A stretch of 38,480 bases of DNA from Planctomycetota bacterium (lineage in GTDB: Bacteria > Planctomycetota > Phycisphaerae > WQYP01): assembly GCA_021819825.1 (NCBI GenBank), contig JAKAEZ010000022.1:1-38480 (forward strand), written 5' to 3'. The notes beneath the pieces were generated by a model, which had not been told where the DNA came from, ran no database searches, and saw only the letters and a program-made list of their open reading frames with translations. A program made the translations under genes and the position numbers. How positions within the stretch are numbered: the stretch's first letter is position 1; each line of letters starts with the position of its first letter. Of the stretch, positions 1 through 10,682 are shown piece by piece.

Positions 1-1
1 T

Positions 2-244
2 GGCATCGGCACTTCAAACCCTGAATTTCTCAACCTGTCGCCGCATGGGTTCTGGTTGATGGTGAATGGTGCGGAATATTTCCTTGCATTCGATAATTTT
101 CCCTGGTTCCGCTCGGCTACCGTGGAACAAATTTTCGCTGTGGAATTGTATCACGGCACACACTTGCATTGACCGGCCCTTGATGTTGACCTGTCACTGG
201 ATCAGATTCTGCACCCGAAACAATATCCACTGATCGCTAAGTAG
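2..244 (+). pseudogene. DUF2442-type protein, 3' part with in-frame TGA
   Basis: The frame starting at base 2 reads as the C-terminal part of a small DUF2442-type protein. It contains SPHGFWLMVNGAEYFLAF, then FPWFRSATVEQIF, then VELYHGTHLH, a TGA at 170-172, then PALDVDLSLDQI and a TAG at 242-244. In the family as I know it, the segment reads H-x-x-W-P-x-L-D-V-D-L, so the TGA falls exactly where Trp is expected (TGG to TGA). Conservation continues after the stop, so decay is recent or the base is a sequencing error. Other genes here use TGG for Trp and TGA as a stop, which argues against genome-wide recoding. The 5' end lies outside the window. The protein's function is unknown; relatives often sit beside DUF4160 genes, possibly as toxin-antitoxin-like pairs. 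Confidence 0.6.
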
Positions 245-407
245 CTTAGCCTGGTCACAGTAACAAATTGGCGTTCAGCGAGCGGCCGTGCGGTGAATCA
301 ACAATTCCGCCAGAGCGGCTTGAAGCTACGAAGTCGTTGGCATCATGCCGGTGAATCCGGGGAATCCCGAAAATCTGTGGATTGTTGCCTCCAACGGCTA
401 CGCGCTA

Positions 408-1010
408 TCACCGGCGGGCCAGGCAGTGGGCGATGGCTTCGGGGTAGGCGATGCATTCTTGTTCAAACACGCGGTGGGCCAGCAGTTCCGCAGTGTCGCC
501 GGGCAGGACGGGACAGGTGCGTTGGAGAAGAATTGGGCCGTGGTCGTATTGATTATCCGCGTAATGCACGGTGCAGCCGGAGGTAGTTTCGCCGGCGTCA
601 ATTACCGCCTGATGGACCTTCAGGCCGTGCATGCCGCGACCGCCATATTTCGGCAACAGGGCGGGGTGGATATTCAGGACGCGGTTTTCAAAGGTTGGTG
701 GAATGCGCAGCAGCGATAAAAATCCGGCCATGATGACTAAATCAACCTGGTGTTTGCCAATCGCGGTGAAGACCGCATCGGAAAATGCGGCAGTATCAGT
801 AAAGCTGCGGCGCGCAACAACCTCATGCGGCAAACCCAGCTTTTGCGCCCGGACCAGGCCGTAGACATCAGGCCGACTGGAAATCACGCAGGCGATGGCC
901 GCGGATAATTTTCCCTGGGCAATATAATCGGCCAGGTTTTCCAGCGTGGTGCCGGAACCGGAAATGAGAATTGCCAGTCGCTTGGCCGGTGGTGAGAATT
1001 GTTGCTTCAT
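408..1010 (-). CDS. purN: Phosphoribosylglycinamide formyltransferase (PurN)
   Basis: This 200-residue protein transfers a formyl group from 10-formyl-tetrahydrofolate to GAR in de novo purine synthesis, in the cytoplasm. The glycine-rich phosphate loop SGSGTTLENL is at residues 17-26. The catalytic set is visible: Asn113 and His115 in the NIHPALLP segment, and Asp156 in the YDHGP segment. Length is normal for the family. The ATG overlaps the TGA of the upstream MFS gene by four bases (1007-1010), so the two are probably translationally coupled. It is the last gene of a minus-strand unit with gdhA and the transporter. purM is also in the window but on the other strand, about 10 kb away. The identification is secure. 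Confidence 0.93.
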   Translation of the reverse strand: MKQQFSPPAKRLAILISGSGTTLENLADYIAQGKLSAAIACVISSRPDVYGLVRAQKLGLPHEVVARRSFTDTAAFSDAVFTAIGKHQVDLVIMAGFLSLLRIPPTFENRVLNIHPALLPKYGGRGMHGLKVHQAVIDAGETTSGCTVHYADNQYDHGPILLQRTCPVLPGDTAELLAHRVFEQECIAYPEAIAHCLARR

Positions 1011-2293
1011 GTTGATGTGCTTGCATCCTGCTTAATATCCACGCCATCCGCCGCCGCTCCTAACCCTTTTGCCCGGCGTGCCATCATGGCCATCACGCCG
1101 CCACCGATGGTCAAAATAACAAACATGGCAATCGCCTTGGGGGTGACCGAATCCGGTGATCCGGAGATGGCAGCCACGCCCGGCCCCAGCACCGTGCCGA
1201 TCCCGATCAGCCCTTCATGAATCCCCGCGTTGGCCCCGGATCCATGGCTAAGGTGCATGGCATAATAAAGCGATCCGGAATAAAGCATGGCAACCGCAAC
1301 GCCAAAAATCGCTTGGGATACTACCAGCACCAGTACCGATTGACTTAACAGCAGCGCAACGGTTCCCAGCAGCAGGCCCGCAAAGGAAATCATCATCCAA
1401 TGCACGCGGTAATGCCAGCCCGTCCAGAAACTGGTAAGTAAAAAGCCGCCGATGCGGGTCAAGGCCCACACCGACGCCAAGGCCGTGGCCAAGGCATAGG
1501 ATTTTATTCCCAGTGCGATGGTAATGGTGGGCAAAACAGCCACAACCGTATTGGCCGCCACATAAGAAAGCATGTTGGAAAGCCAGGCCATGTGCAGCAA
1601 TGTTTTAGATTTTGGCGAAGCGAGAATCGCCTGGCTGCGGGCCAGTTCCTCCGGGGAATCTTCAACATGGCCGGCATGGATTTGCGATTGTGGAACCGAA
1701 AGTATCGCAATAATAATCCAGACCACCAGGCTGAGGATCGCCGCGACAATAAAAACCCCGGCCCAGGAGAGCCAGAGGGCCAGCGAACCCACAATGCCGC
1801 CTGCGATAAAACCCGTGGTGGACCAGTTAAGATTATAAATGGTAATACGTTTGGTTAAACGCAATTTGCCCGATACGCACGTCAGCGCGGATTCAATAGC
1901 CGGCCACAGCGGAGCGGAGAAAAAATTGATCATCAGCAGAAAAATAAACACGCCCGCCAGGCTGCGCTGCATCACCGCCCATGCTCCAAACGTGCACACG
2001 GGAATACATATCAACGCCATATAACTTCCCAAGCGGCGTTGCCCCAACCGATCCACCAAGCGGCCGCCGTAAAATGCCCCGATCGTGTAAACCAGTCCAC
2101 CGGCGGCAACCATACCGAGTTGCACCTCAGCCGGTTGATGCAGTTCATAAGCGGCAAAGAAAAAAACCGCATTGGAAGTTAAGGCTGTCATAAACGACGC
2201 CAGCCAATGGGCGATATACCAAGGCAGCAGCGGCGCTCGCCAATACATCGCCCAAGGACGCGTGGAGGTTGATGTAAATGGAAGCTGGCTCAC
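1007..2293 (-). CDS. Major facilitator superfamily transporter
   Basis: This 428-residue integral membrane protein is rich in hydrophobic segments and compatible with about 12 transmembrane helices. A typical MFS loop, GGRLVDRLGQRRLGSYMAL, follows the second or third segment (the G-x-x-x-D-R-x-G-x-R/K motif between TM2 and TM3). The substrate cannot be told from sequence; drug efflux or metabolite export is plausible. The start is GTG at 2291-2293, overlapping the TGA of gdhA as GTGA. The stop overlaps the purN start as ATGA. These overlaps support a single gdhA-MFS-purN transcript. A later in-frame ATG (residue 16) is an alternative start but would break the coupling. Confidence 0.82.
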   Translation of the reverse strand: MSQLPFTSTSTRPWAMYWRAPLLPWYIAHWLASFMTALTSNAVFFFAAYELHQPAEVQLGMVAAGGLVYTIGAFYGGRLVDRLGQRRLGSYMALICIPVCTFGAWAVMQRSLAGVFIFLLMINFFSAPLWPAIESALTCVSGKLRLTKRITIYNLNWSTTGFIAGGIVGSLALWLSWAGVFIVAAILSLVVWIIIAILSVPQSQIHAGHVEDSPEELARSQAILASPKSKTLLHMAWLSNMLSYVAANTVVAVLPTITIALGIKSYALATALASVWALTRIGGFLLTSFWTGWHYRVHWMMISFAGLLLGTVALLLSQSVLVLVVSQAIFGVAVAMLYSGSLYYAMHLSHGSGANAGIHEGLIGIGTVLGPGVAAISGSPDSVTPKAIAMFVILTIGGGVMAMMARRAKGLGAAADGVDIKQDASTST

Positions 2294-3609
2294 GGAAAAA
2301 TACCCCGCTGCTTATAGGCGCGTGTAACATGTTCCACCGCCACACAAAAGGCCGCCGTGGAAAGGTCTGTATCATATTGATGAGCGGCCAATCGCACCCG
2401 CCGTGCCGCCAGGACAATGGTTTGTTGCAGTTCACGGTCCACGCGGCTAAGTTCCCAATGTACGCCCGCCTTGTTCTGTACCCATTCCAGATAACTTACG
2501 GTTACCCCGCCGGCATTGCACAGTATCGCCGGCAAGAGCGCAATGTCGCGCTGCCGCAAAACTTCCGCCCCCGCGGGCGTCACCGGGCCATTGCCGCCTT
2601 CGGCAATCACGCGGGCGTTGATCCACTTTGCTTCCGCTTCATCAATCATACGTTCCAGCGCCGCGGGGATAAACACGTCCACTTCCGTACGATAAAATGA
2701 TTCACGATCAATAACCTCCAAGCCTGAAGCGGTGAAGCCCGCCAAGGCTCCGGTCTGCTGCACATGCCGCCGCAATTCCGGTATCGGCAGGCCATGGATG
2801 TTGCGCAAAGCACAGGTATGATCCATCACCGAAATCAGTTTGGCACCATGTGCGGCAAGCGCTTGCGCGGTGTGGCTGCCCACATTGCCAAAGCCCAAAA
2901 TGCCCAGCCGCAATCCGGCGGGTTTCAGGCGAAATTCCGGCAGCAGTTCCAGAAGTACATAACATAGTCCCTGCCCGGTGGCCTTTTCACGTCCTTCACT
3001 GCCGCCGCAGCCTACGGATTTCCCGGTTACCACATGGAGCATCCCCTGCTGCCGACCTTCCTGATGGGTGTTGAGATATGTATCCATCATCCAGTCCATA
3101 ATCTGGGCATTGGTTCCGACATCAGGAGCGGGGATATCAATTTCCGGGCCGATGTTCCCACCCAGCGCGGACGTAAACCGACGGGTCATGCGCATGAGTT
3201 CTGTTGGAGAAAGTTGCCGAGGATCCACTTTAATTCCCCCCTTGGCCCCGCCGAAAGGCAGCCGCATGACCGCACATTTCATGGTCATCCAGACCGACAA
3301 AGCCTTGACATCATCCAAGCTCACATCCGGATGGTATCGTATACCGCCCTTATACGGCCCCAGGATGTTGTTATGCTGGATGCGATAGCCCTTAAACAGG
3401 CGATAATGCCCATCGTCCATCATCACCGGGAAATGAACCATCAATTCATTTTTCGGTTGCGATACGATAGCTTTGACAAAATCAGGGGCTTGGATAACTC
3501 CGCAAGCACTGTTAACCGACTCCACAGCCATGGCAAAAAGCGAATTGGGATCCGTAGGCTCCATGGGTTGAGCGTGCGGCAACGGCGTTGAAATGTTCTG
3601 TATGGGCAT
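2290..3609 (-). CDS. gdhA: Glu/Leu/Phe/Val-type dehydrogenase, probably glutamate dehydrogenase
   Basis: This 439-residue protein has the two-domain fold of hexameric amino-acid dehydrogenases that interconvert glutamate and 2-oxoglutarate plus ammonia. Substrate-domain motifs are GPYKGGIR at 84-91 and PFGGAKGGI at 118-126, with the catalytic Lys at 123. PAPDVGT at 160-166 carries the catalytic Asp. The nucleotide-binding Rossmann motif GFGNVGSH is at 239-246. The overall pattern fits a Glu dehydrogenase, but the subfamily also includes Leu and Phe enzymes, and cofactor choice cannot be read with certainty. A GGAG-type ribosome site lies just upstream of the ATG. It is the first gene of the minus-strand unit and is divergent from groEL1. 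Confidence 0.88.
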   Translation of the reverse strand: MPIQNISTPLPHAQPMEPTDPNSLFAMAVESVNSACGVIQAPDFVKAIVSQPKNELMVHFPVMMDDGHYRLFKGYRIQHNNILGPYKGGIRYHPDVSLDDVKALSVWMTMKCAVMRLPFGGAKGGIKVDPRQLSPTELMRMTRRFTSALGGNIGPEIDIPAPDVGTNAQIMDWMMDTYLNTHQEGRQQGMLHVVTGKSVGCGGSEGREKATGQGLCYVLLELLPEFRLKPAGLRLGILGFGNVGSHTAQALAAHGAKLISVMDHTCALRNIHGLPIPELRRHVQQTGALAGFTASGLEVIDRESFYRTEVDVFIPAALERMIDEAEAKWINARVIAEGGNGPVTPAGAEVLRQRDIALLPAILCNAGGVTVSYLEWVQNKAGVHWELSRVDRELQQTIVLAARRVRLAAHQYDTDLSTAAFCVAVEHVTRAYKQRGIFP

Positions 3610-5798
<2,189 letters not shown>

Positions 5799-5799
<1 letters not shown>

Positions 5800-5854
5800 T
5801 CCGGGTGTGTGGCCCGGATGCGGTAAGGTCTGGAATAATGCGGCGTTAAGCCGC
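5799..5854 (+). other. Two small hairpins in the groEL1-groES gap
   Basis: ATCCGGG/CCCGGAT (5799-5805 with 5813-5819) overlaps the groEL1 stop. GCGGC/GCCGC (5840-5844 with 5850-5854) follows. Neither has a T run, so they look more like processing or stability elements than terminators. Confidence 0.4.
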
Positions 5855-5890
5855 CAAAGATAACTAACCAACGAACAGGAGAAAACAAAC

Positions 5891-6181
5891 ATGAAGCTTA
5901 GTCCCTTGGATGATCGGCTTGTCATTAAACCTGCGGAAGCGGAAACCAAAACAGCTACCGGCATTGTTTTGCCCGAGACGGCTAAAGAAAAGCCCACACG
6001 CGGCAAGGTGCTTCACACCGGACCGGGGCGAATGCTGGACAGCGGAGCGCGTGCCAAGATGTGTGTGAATGTTGGCGACGAAGTTTACTACGGCAAGTAC
6101 GCCGGCACGGAAATCAAAATCAATGACGAGGCCTTCGTGATTGTCCGCGAAAGCGACCTGTTGGGCGTTGTTGAGAAATAA
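5891..6181 (+). CDS. groES: Co-chaperonin GroES
   Basis: This 96-residue co-chaperonin is the lid of the GroEL cavity. It starts MKLSPLDDRLVIKP, contains TATGIVLPETAKEKPTRGKV around the mobile loop, and ends with the family pattern of VGDEVYYGKYAGTEIKI followed by a VRESDLLGVVE tail. A purine-rich AGGAGA site precedes the ATG. It lies 91 bases after groEL1, with two hairpins in the gap, and 95 bases before groEL2. Being flanked by two groEL genes means either chaperonin could be served by this one lid. Confidence 0.96.
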   Translation: MKLSPLDDRLVIKPAEAETKTATGIVLPETAKEKPTRGKVLHTGPGRMLDSGARAKMCVNVGDEVYYGKYAGTEIKINDEAFVIVRESDLLGVVEK

Positions 6182-6276
6182 TGTAACCGGTGTGCGTCAG
6201 GTCGGGCAGCCAACCTATGCCCGGCGGATGCAGGCGTTGAATATACAGAAGTAAAATTTACTAGAGGTGCATAACC

Positions 6277-7890
6277 ATGGCAGCTAAACAATTAATGTTC
6301 GATCAGACGGCGCGTCAGAAGGTTCAAGAAGGCCTTTCCAAACTCGCCCGTGCCGTAAAAGTCACGCTCGGGCCTTCCGGCCGTAATGTGGTCATTTCCA
6401 AAAGTTGGGGCTCGCCCCAGGTGACCCGTGACGGCGTCACGGTGGCCAAGGAAGTTGAACTTCCGGAACCCTTTGAAAATATGGGTGCCAAGCTGGTTAA
6501 CGAAGTGGCCAGTAAGACCAACGATATTGCCGGTGACGGCACCACAACCGCCACCGTACTGGCGGAAGCCATTTACTCATCTGGCCTGCGGCATGTTACC
6601 ACGGGCATGAATCCTGTGGTCGTCAAGCGCGGGATTGATAAGGCCGTGGAAGCCGCAACTGAAGCCATAAAAGCCTCCGCCCGCAAGGTGAGCGGCAAAG
6701 ATGATCTGCGCAAGGTTGCGACCATCTCAGCGAATTCAGATGTGGCGATCGGCAACCTGATAGCCGATGCTCTGGATCGCGTGGGGAAAGATGGCGTGGT
6801 AACCATTGAAGAGGGCAAAAGCACGGAAACCACCATGGATGTGGTGGAAGGCATGGCCTTTGATAAAGGCTATTTATCTCCCTATTTCATGACCAATCCC
6901 GGCACGCTGGAGTGTGTTCTGGAAGATGCATACATTGTGCTGTTTGAAAAGAAAATCAGCACCATCAGCGAAATTCTTCCGCTGTTAAACAAAATTGTCA
7001 CCGCGGCCAAGCCGCTGCTGATTATCGCCGAAGATGTGGAAGCTGAGGCCCTGGCCACGCTGGTGGTCAACCGTCTGCGAAGCATCCTGCAGGTTTGTGC
7101 GGTCAAGGCACCGGGCTTCGGTGACCGCCGCAAGGCCATTATGGGTGATCTGGCGGTTGTGACCGGCGGCAAATTTATCAGTGAAGATTTGGGTGCCAAA
7201 CTCGATTCTCTGGAATTATCTGATCTGGGCCGCGCTAAACGCGTCGTGATTGATAAAGACAACACGACAATTATCGAAGGTGCCGGCAAGAAAAAAGATA
7301 TTGAATCACGGGTATCGCAAATTCGACTGCAGATTGAGAAAACCACCAGCGACTATGACCGTGAAAAACTCCAGGAACGCCTGGCGAAACTCACCGGTGG
7401 CGTGGCGGTATTGCGTGTCGGCGGCGCTACGGAAACAGCCATGAAGGAAGCCAAATTCCGCGTGGAAGACGCCCTTCATGCCACACGGGCCGCAGCCGAG
7501 GAAGGCATCGTGGCCGGTGGCGGTGTGGCGTTTCTGCGGGCTATGTCAGCCGTGGAAGCCGCGAAGTCCAAGGCACGCGGTGATGAAAAAGTCGGCTTTG
7601 ATATTGTCCTGTCGGCGTTACGTGCGCCGACGATTCAGATTTGCGAGAATGCCGGCGAAGACGGCACCGTGGTCGTGGACGGCATTCTTGAAAAAGAAGG
7701 TGCCTATGGCTACAACGCCGCTTCGGGTGAATATGGTGACATGTTCAAACTCGGCATTGTGGACCCCGCCAAGGTGGCACGCACCGCCCTGCAAAATGCG
7801 GCATCCGTTGCCGGGCTTTTGCTGACCACCGATGTGCTGGTCACGGAAGTTAAGGACGAAAAGGAAAGCATCGCCGGATCTGTGCGATAA
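6277..7890 (+). CDS. groEL2: 60-kDa chaperonin GroEL, copy 2
   Basis: This is a second full-length chaperonin of 537 residues. The ATP-binding [15 protein letters not shown] and the [15 protein letters not shown] segment followed by GGG are intact, so it should be active. It differs from copy 1 in the C-terminus, which ends in a charged [12 protein letters not shown] stretch without any Gly-Gly-Met tail. Such tail-less paralogs usually have altered substrate range or expression; that is a general family observation, not proof here. Start: ATG at 6277 with AGAGGTG upstream. A strong hairpin follows (7949-7985). Confidence 0.95.
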   Translation: MAAKQLMFDQTARQKVQEGLSKLARAVKVTLGPSGRNVVISKSWGSPQVTRDGVTVAKEVELPEPFENMGAKLVNEVASKTNDIAGDGTTTATVLAEAIYSSGLRHVTTGMNPVVVKRGIDKAVEAATEAIKASARKVSGKDDLRKVATISANSDVAIGNLIADALDRVGKDGVVTIEEGKSTETTMDVVEGMAFDKGYLSPYFMTNPGTLECVLEDAYIVLFEKKISTISEILPLLNKIVTAAKPLLIIAEDVEAEALATLVVNRLRSILQVCAVKAPGFGDRRKAIMGDLAVVTGGKFISEDLGAKLDSLELSDLGRAKRVVIDKDNTTIIEGAGKKKDIESRVSQIRLQIEKTTSDYDREKLQERLAKLTGGVAVLRVGGATETAMKEAKFRVEDALHATRAAAEEGIVAGGGVAFLRAMSAVEAAKSKARGDEKVGFDIVLSALRAPTIQICENAGEDGTVVVDGILEKEGAYGYNAASGEYGDMFKLGIVDPAKVARTALQNAASVAGLLLTTDVLVTEVKDEKESIAGSVR

Positions 7891-7948
7891 ACCTTCCTGT
7901 GCGTGGTCAGCCGCGGCGGAAGCGGTATAATCGCATAGCATAATAAAA

Positions 7949-7985
7949 TTGGAGCCCAGAGATCGCCACGGTCTTTGGGCTTCAA
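7949..7985 (+). terminator. 14-bp hairpin with 9-nt loop between groEL2 and dnaJ
   Basis: TTGGAGCCCAGAGA (7949-7962) pairs along its whole length with TCTTTGGGCTTCAA (7972-7985), counting two G-U pairs, around a 9-base loop. The following sequence (TTTGT) is only weakly U-rich. It may be an attenuating terminator, an mRNA-stability element or a protein-binding operator. It shares the stem-N9-stem shape of CIRCE but not its sequence. Confidence 0.5.
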
Positions 7986-8014
7986 TTTGTAAAGCCCGGA
8001 GCGAAATCCATACA

Positions 8015-9172
8015 ATGGCCACAAAACGTGATTACTATGAAATTCTGGAAGTGCAGCGCACAGCTTCGGTCGAGGAGGTCAAGAAAGCCTACCGCAAGGC
8101 CGCGTTGAAATTTCATCCGGATAAAAATCCGGGTGATAAAGAAGCGGAAATCCGCTTCAAGGAATGTTCCGAAGCCTACGAAGTATTATCCGATTCTGAA
8201 AAGCGCTCACGTTATGACCAGTACGGTCATGATGGTTTGCGCGGCTCGGCGGTGCATGATTACCAGAACATGCAGTATGACGATATATTCTCCATGTTCA
8301 ATGATATATTCAGCGGCGTGGGCGGCGGAAGAGCATCGCAGGCCCGACGGCCCAACCGCGGCTATGATCTTGAAACGTTGACGGAAATCACGCTTCAGGA
8401 TGTCGCCCGCGGGTGTGAACGTGAGGTGGAATTCACCCGGCAGGATTTGTGCAAAACGTGTGAGGGCACCGGTGCCAAGGTGGGGACGAAGCGGAAAATC
8501 TGTTCCACCTGCGGAGGTCGCGGGCAAGTGGTGCAGCGCGGTTTTGGCGGAATGTTTCAGATGGTGGGCACGTGTCCGGCGTGTATGGGGCAAGGTTCCA
8601 CGGTGGATAAGCCCTGCCCGGATTGTGACGGCAGCGGGCGATCACCGCTGAATCGGAAAATCGTGGTAAAAATTCCCGCCGGCATCCATGATGGGCAGGC
8701 CGTGCGCGTGCGGGGTGAAGGTGAACCCGGAGAGGGCGGAAATAATCGCGGTGATCTGCACGTGTATGTGAAGGTCAAGGAACACCCATTTTTTCAGCGT
8801 CAGGACGATCACCTGCTGATGGAAGTGCCCATCAGCATGGCGCAGGCGGCCCTGGGGGCGGATGTGGAAATTCCCACGCTTTTTGGAAAATCATCGCTGC
8901 ATGTGGCACCGGGCACGCAGCCTGGGCAGGTGCTGAAGGTCAAAGGGCTGGGCCTGCCGGATTTGCGCGGTGGTCGCACCGGCGATCTCATTGCGGCGAT
9001 TACCGTGGAAGTACCGCGAAAATTAAATAAAAAGCAGGAGCAGTTGCTGCGCGAGTTTGCCGCCACGGAGGAACGCGGCGTCCTGCCGGCGCAGACAAGC
9101 TTTTTTGAAAAACTCAAAGAGTATCTGGTGGGGACGCAGGAACCCAACGAGGCTCCAACCGACAAAAAATAA
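8015..9172 (+). CDS. dnaJ: Chaperone DnaJ (Hsp40, type I)
   Basis: This 385-residue protein delivers substrates to DnaK and stimulates its ATPase. The J domain spans residues 1-70 with HPD at 34-36. A short Gly/Phe linker follows (SGVGGG). Four zinc-binding repeats are all present: [24 protein letters not shown] and CPDCDGSG. The C-terminal substrate-binding domains follow. The ATG at 8015 ([11 protein letters not shown]) is chosen over an upstream in-frame ATG at 7949, because that extension would be encoded by the hairpin and matches no J protein. grpE follows 43 bases later. dnaK is not in the window. Confidence 0.95.
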   Translation: MATKRDYYEILEVQRTASVEEVKKAYRKAALKFHPDKNPGDKEAEIRFKECSEAYEVLSDSEKRSRYDQYGHDGLRGSAVHDYQNMQYDDIFSMFNDIFSGVGGGRASQARRPNRGYDLETLTEITLQDVARGCEREVEFTRQDLCKTCEGTGAKVGTKRKICSTCGGRGQVVQRGFGGMFQMVGTCPACMGQGSTVDKPCPDCDGSGRSPLNRKIVVKIPAGIHDGQAVRVRGEGEPGEGGNNRGDLHVYVKVKEHPFFQRQDDHLLMEVPISMAQAALGADVEIPTLFGKSSLHVAPGTQPGQVLKVKGLGLPDLRGGRTGDLIAAITVEVPRKLNKKQEQLLREFAATEERGVLPAQTSFFEKLKEYLVGTQEPNEAPTDKK

Positions 9173-9215
9173 TTCCTGATGAATATCGGCACATAGTTAA
9201 TTCAGAGGTGAACGC

Positions 9216-9770
9216 ATGACCCATAAACGTCAACATCCCGAATCAGACCCGACTGATGAATCGTCGTCGGCCAATCCAGAGCAGCAGTCCGCATCCGACG
9301 AAGAATCGCGACAGAACGACGCTCTGACCGCCGCAATTGCCGAAGCCAACGATTTACGTGAACGGCTTTTGCGATGGCAGGCGGATTTTGAAAATCTGCG
9401 AAGGCGCAGCAGCGGCGAAATTCTCGAAACCCGCCGCAACGCGGAAGGAGCCTTTGCCAAGGATATGCTTGACGTGCTGGATCATTTTGAAACGGCGTTA
9501 GCAGTTGATCCGGCCAAAACCGATGCGGCCACATTGTTGCAGGGCGTTCGGATAACCTACGATGAATTAAAGAAAGTGCTCCAGCGGCGCGGCATTGAAA
9601 GTTTTGATCCCACCGGCCAGACCTTTGATCCAAATTTACATGAGGCCATCGCGCGGGAGGTCAACGCCGAAGTGGCACCTATGACCATCGTGCAGTGTTT
9701 CCAGCGCGGCTACATGATGGGCGACAAAATTCTGCGGCCTGCGAAAGTAAAAGTCAGCACAAAGGATTAA
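9216..9770 (+). CDS. grpE: Nucleotide exchange factor GrpE
   Basis: This 184-residue protein is the ADP/ATP exchange factor for DnaK. It has an acidic, low-complexity N-terminus (residues 1-35), a long coiled-coil helix containing WQADFENLRRR, and the C-terminal family signature with FDPNLHEAI, VAPMTIVQCFQRGYMMGDKILRPAKV. AGAGGTG precedes the ATG. It is the last gene of the chaperone block and probably shares the dnaJ transcript. Confidence 0.94.
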   Translation: MTHKRQHPESDPTDESSSANPEQQSASDEESRQNDALTAAIAEANDLRERLLRWQADFENLRRRSSGEILETRRNAEGAFAKDMLDVLDHFETALAVDPAKTDAATLLQGVRITYDELKKVLQRRGIESFDPTGQTFDPNLHEAIAREVNAEVAPMTIVQCFQRGYMMGDKILRPAKVKVSTKD

Positions 9771-9890
9771 CATTTCCATCATGGAAGTATCCGGCGCAGA
9801 ACTGGCCCGGGTGGAGGCCTAAGCCGCCGTGGCTGAACCGCTAAGTAAATGTTTCGCGGCAACTGCCCCGGAATTCTTGGAGATAAAGCT

Positions 9891-10313
9891 ATGCCAACTT
9901 ATGAATATCGCTGTGAAAAGTGCGGCCATGAGTTTGAAGAATTTCAGTCCATCACAGCCCGGCCGATAAAAAAATGCCCGAAGTGCGGTAAACTTGCGGT
10001 CAAGCGGCTGATCTCGGCGGGGGTGGGAATTATATTCCGCGGCAGCGGTTTTTATGAAACGGATTATCGATCGGATCAATATAAGCAGGCCGCCAAAAAG
10101 GAATCGGAAGCCGGTAAACCGGAAACCACCGCCGCGGATGCGAAAGTTGACAGCAAAGCCGGCGCGAAATCAGACGCTAAACCCCAGGCCAAGCCCGATT
10201 CCCAGTCCGGTGAAAAAACTGAATCGAAAGCGCCGGCTGCCACCGCTGGCGCGCCGGTGGTGGAAAAAAAGGCCGCATCGGTACCCAAGGCGTCAAAATC
10301 AGCGAAAAAATAA
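9891..10313 (+). CDS. FmdB-type zinc-ribbon protein
   Basis: This 140-residue small protein starts MPTYEYRCEKCGHEFEEFQS, the standard opening of FmdB-family putative regulators. One zinc ribbon is visible: Cys8, Cys11, Cys29 and Cys32. The remaining 75 residues are a low-complexity tail rich in Lys, Ala, Ser and Pro, probably disordered. The ATG at 9891 (GGAG at 9879-9882) is chosen over an in-frame ATG at 9849, because the family begins with MPTYEY. The function of the family is unsettled. yacG follows 39 bases later. Confidence 0.85.
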   Translation: MPTYEYRCEKCGHEFEEFQSITARPIKKCPKCGKLAVKRLISAGVGIIFRGSGFYETDYRSDQYKQAAKKESEAGKPETTAADAKVDSKAGAKSDAKPQAKPDSQSGEKTESKAPAATAGAPVVEKKAASVPKASKSAKK

Positions 10314-10352
10314 CGGATTTCCTATGAACCGCACGCGAGGAACGCTTGGCAA

Positions 10353-10571
10353 ATGACTGATTTACAACATCCCGCTCCGCAACGCGTGTGCCCGATATGT
10401 AAAGCACCCACGGAACTAAACAACGAGGCGTTTCCCTTTTGCGGTCCGCGCTGCCGACTCATTGATCTGAACCAGTGGATGGAGGGGCGCTACACGGTTA
10501 CGCGGCCCCTGGACCCGCAGGATATTGATGAAGGTCAAACCGGCGACGCCAACGCCGCCGCAAGACCCTGA
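10353..10571 (+). CDS. yacG: DNA gyrase inhibitor YacG-type zinc protein
   Basis: This 72-residue protein has the YacG zinc site: Cys13 and Cys16 in CPIC, then Cys30 and Cys34 in FCGPRC, directly followed by RLIDLNQWMEGRY, which matches the family's R-x-I-D-L-x-x-W motif. In E. coli YacG binds GyrB and blocks DNA binding. The C-terminal acidic tail is variable. It lies between the zinc-ribbon gene and purM. Confidence 0.85.
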   Translation: MTDLQHPAPQRVCPICKAPTELNNEAFPFCGPRCRLIDLNQWMEGRYTVTRPLDPQDIDEGQTGDANAAARP

Positions 10572-10595
10572 GCAACTATCCCGCCGCCGCACCAT

Positions 10596-10619
10596 CCAGC
10601 CATGACTCGGACAGGCTCC
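10596..10619. mobile_element. Solitary terminal repeat matching the ppk2 insertion element
   Basis: These 24 bases (ending ACTCGGACAGGCTCC) match the right terminal repeat of the element at 34069-34346 at 22 of 24 positions. No partner end is visible nearby, so this is a relic end or a diverged solo copy in the yacG-purM gap. Confidence 0.65.
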
Positions 10620-10682
10620 TTGGCGAAAAATCAGACCGGTCACACTCGCTATCGGATTTAAATTAAGGTAGACTTTCGCACC

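Noticed and set aside
1-244. Genome-wide reassignment of TGA to Trp
   Set aside because: TGA ends gdhA, the MFS gene and others with correct overlaps, and Trp is written TGG elsewhere in the window.
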